Positions 63,882 through 64,000 of a stretch of 64,000 bases of DNA are shown here, one piece after another. The first letter of the stretch is position 1; each line of letters opens with the position of its first letter. The stretch is from Amycolatopsis saalfeldensis (lineage in GTDB: Bacteria; Actinomycetota; Actinomycetes; Mycobacteriales; Pseudonocardiaceae). The notes under the pieces were generated by a model. It did not search any database and was not told where the DNA came from. It saw nothing but the letters and a program-made list of their open reading frames with translations. A program made the translations under genes and the position numbers. The stretch covers positions 62,001 through 126,000 of the forward strand of contig NZ_FOEF01000023.1 of NCBI RefSeq assembly GCF_900110575.1, written 5' to 3'.

Positions 63882-63899
63882 CCGACGTTCGACCAAATC

Positions 63900-64000
63900 C
63901 TACTTACGCGGCGCAGTCCGCCCCAGCAATTGGTCCACGTAATCCGCCAAGTCATACGCCCAGTCCGCCAGCTTGTTCCCCGCGGAAGGCCGGAACCGGA
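63900..64000 (-). CDS. C-terminal end of an unidentified protein (cut by window edge)
   Basis: Only the last 32 residues are visible: FRPSAGNKLADWAYDLADYV, then DQLLGRTAPRK and a TAG stop. Amphipathic helix with a basic tail. Codon use (mostly G or C in third position) and the terminator downstream support real coding. Family not identifiable from this length. Confidence 0.55.
   Translation of the reverse strand, partial: RFRPSAGNKLADWAYDLADYVDQLLGRTAPRK

Noticed and set aside
63473-64000. Open plus-strand frame from ATG 63473 to the window edge
   Set aside because: It crosses a strong terminator and the antisense of the gene ending at 63900, lacks third-position GC bias and has no ribosome site.

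Overview
The window is about 70% GC, dense in genes and rich in GTG starts and leaderless promoters (a TANNNT -10 box about six bases before the start codon). Together with LGFP repeats, an ECF sigma/DGPF-protein pair, F420-type flavoproteins, a fused aspartokinase with a nested beta subunit and the actinobacterial form of leuA, this points to a chromosomal segment of a Pseudonocardiaceae-type actinomycete, most likely Amycolatopsis. No transposase, phage structural gene or CRISPR array was seen.

Layout. 0-8.5 kb: a partial rtcB, an M48 protease, a frameshifted pseudogene, the lysC-asd operon, a nitroreductase, two divergent GAF-ANTAR genes (one frameshifted) and a small membrane protein. 8.5-18.8 kb: leuA with a leucine-rich leader peptide, then regulator/enzyme pairs: WYL regulator/SDR, TetR/thioredoxin-fold protein, LysR/EamA exporter, two DedA proteins and an ECF sigma factor with its DGPF partner. 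18.8-24.7 kb: an oppABCDF peptide-uptake operon bounded by strong hairpins. 24.9-32.2 kb: a P-loop kinase and a surface-glycan cluster (DUF2304, two family-2 glycosyltransferases, a large GT-C-like membrane protein, a flippase, a UDP-GlcNAc 2-epimerase-like enzyme). 32.2-38.8 kb: recR, ybaB, a lipoprotein amidase, a decayed flavin-oxidase gene, dnaX, a spermidine-synthase-fold protein, the SRP RNA gene and a PLP-dependent dehydratase.

38.8-46.3 kb: two signalling modules. An OmpR-type regulator and kinase lie between a GT39 glycosyltransferase and a glycine-rich membrane-anchored protein. All three promoters carry CACAG repeats spaced exactly 11 bp apart in the same orientation, which suggests one regulon. 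A NarL-type pair with two tandem 68-residue membrane proteins follows. 46.3-55.5 kb: two TetR genes with paired palindromic operators, a 3-hydroxyacyl-CoA dehydrogenase, and two L,D-transpeptidase lipoproteins on either side of a large secreted sugar-dehydrogenase/PKD/LGFP protein.

55.5-64 kb: a Ser/Thr kinase, an N6-adenine DNA methylase and a divergent PP2C phosphatase, then tRNA-Ser(GGA), then a compact four-gene cassette: two small helical proteins ending in the same tail, a soluble FtsK/SpoIIIE ATPase with apparently three ATPase-like domains, and a helical partner. This cassette is the best candidate for an undescribed system. The OmpR-family regulon and the leuA attenuator are the best-supported regulatory findings.
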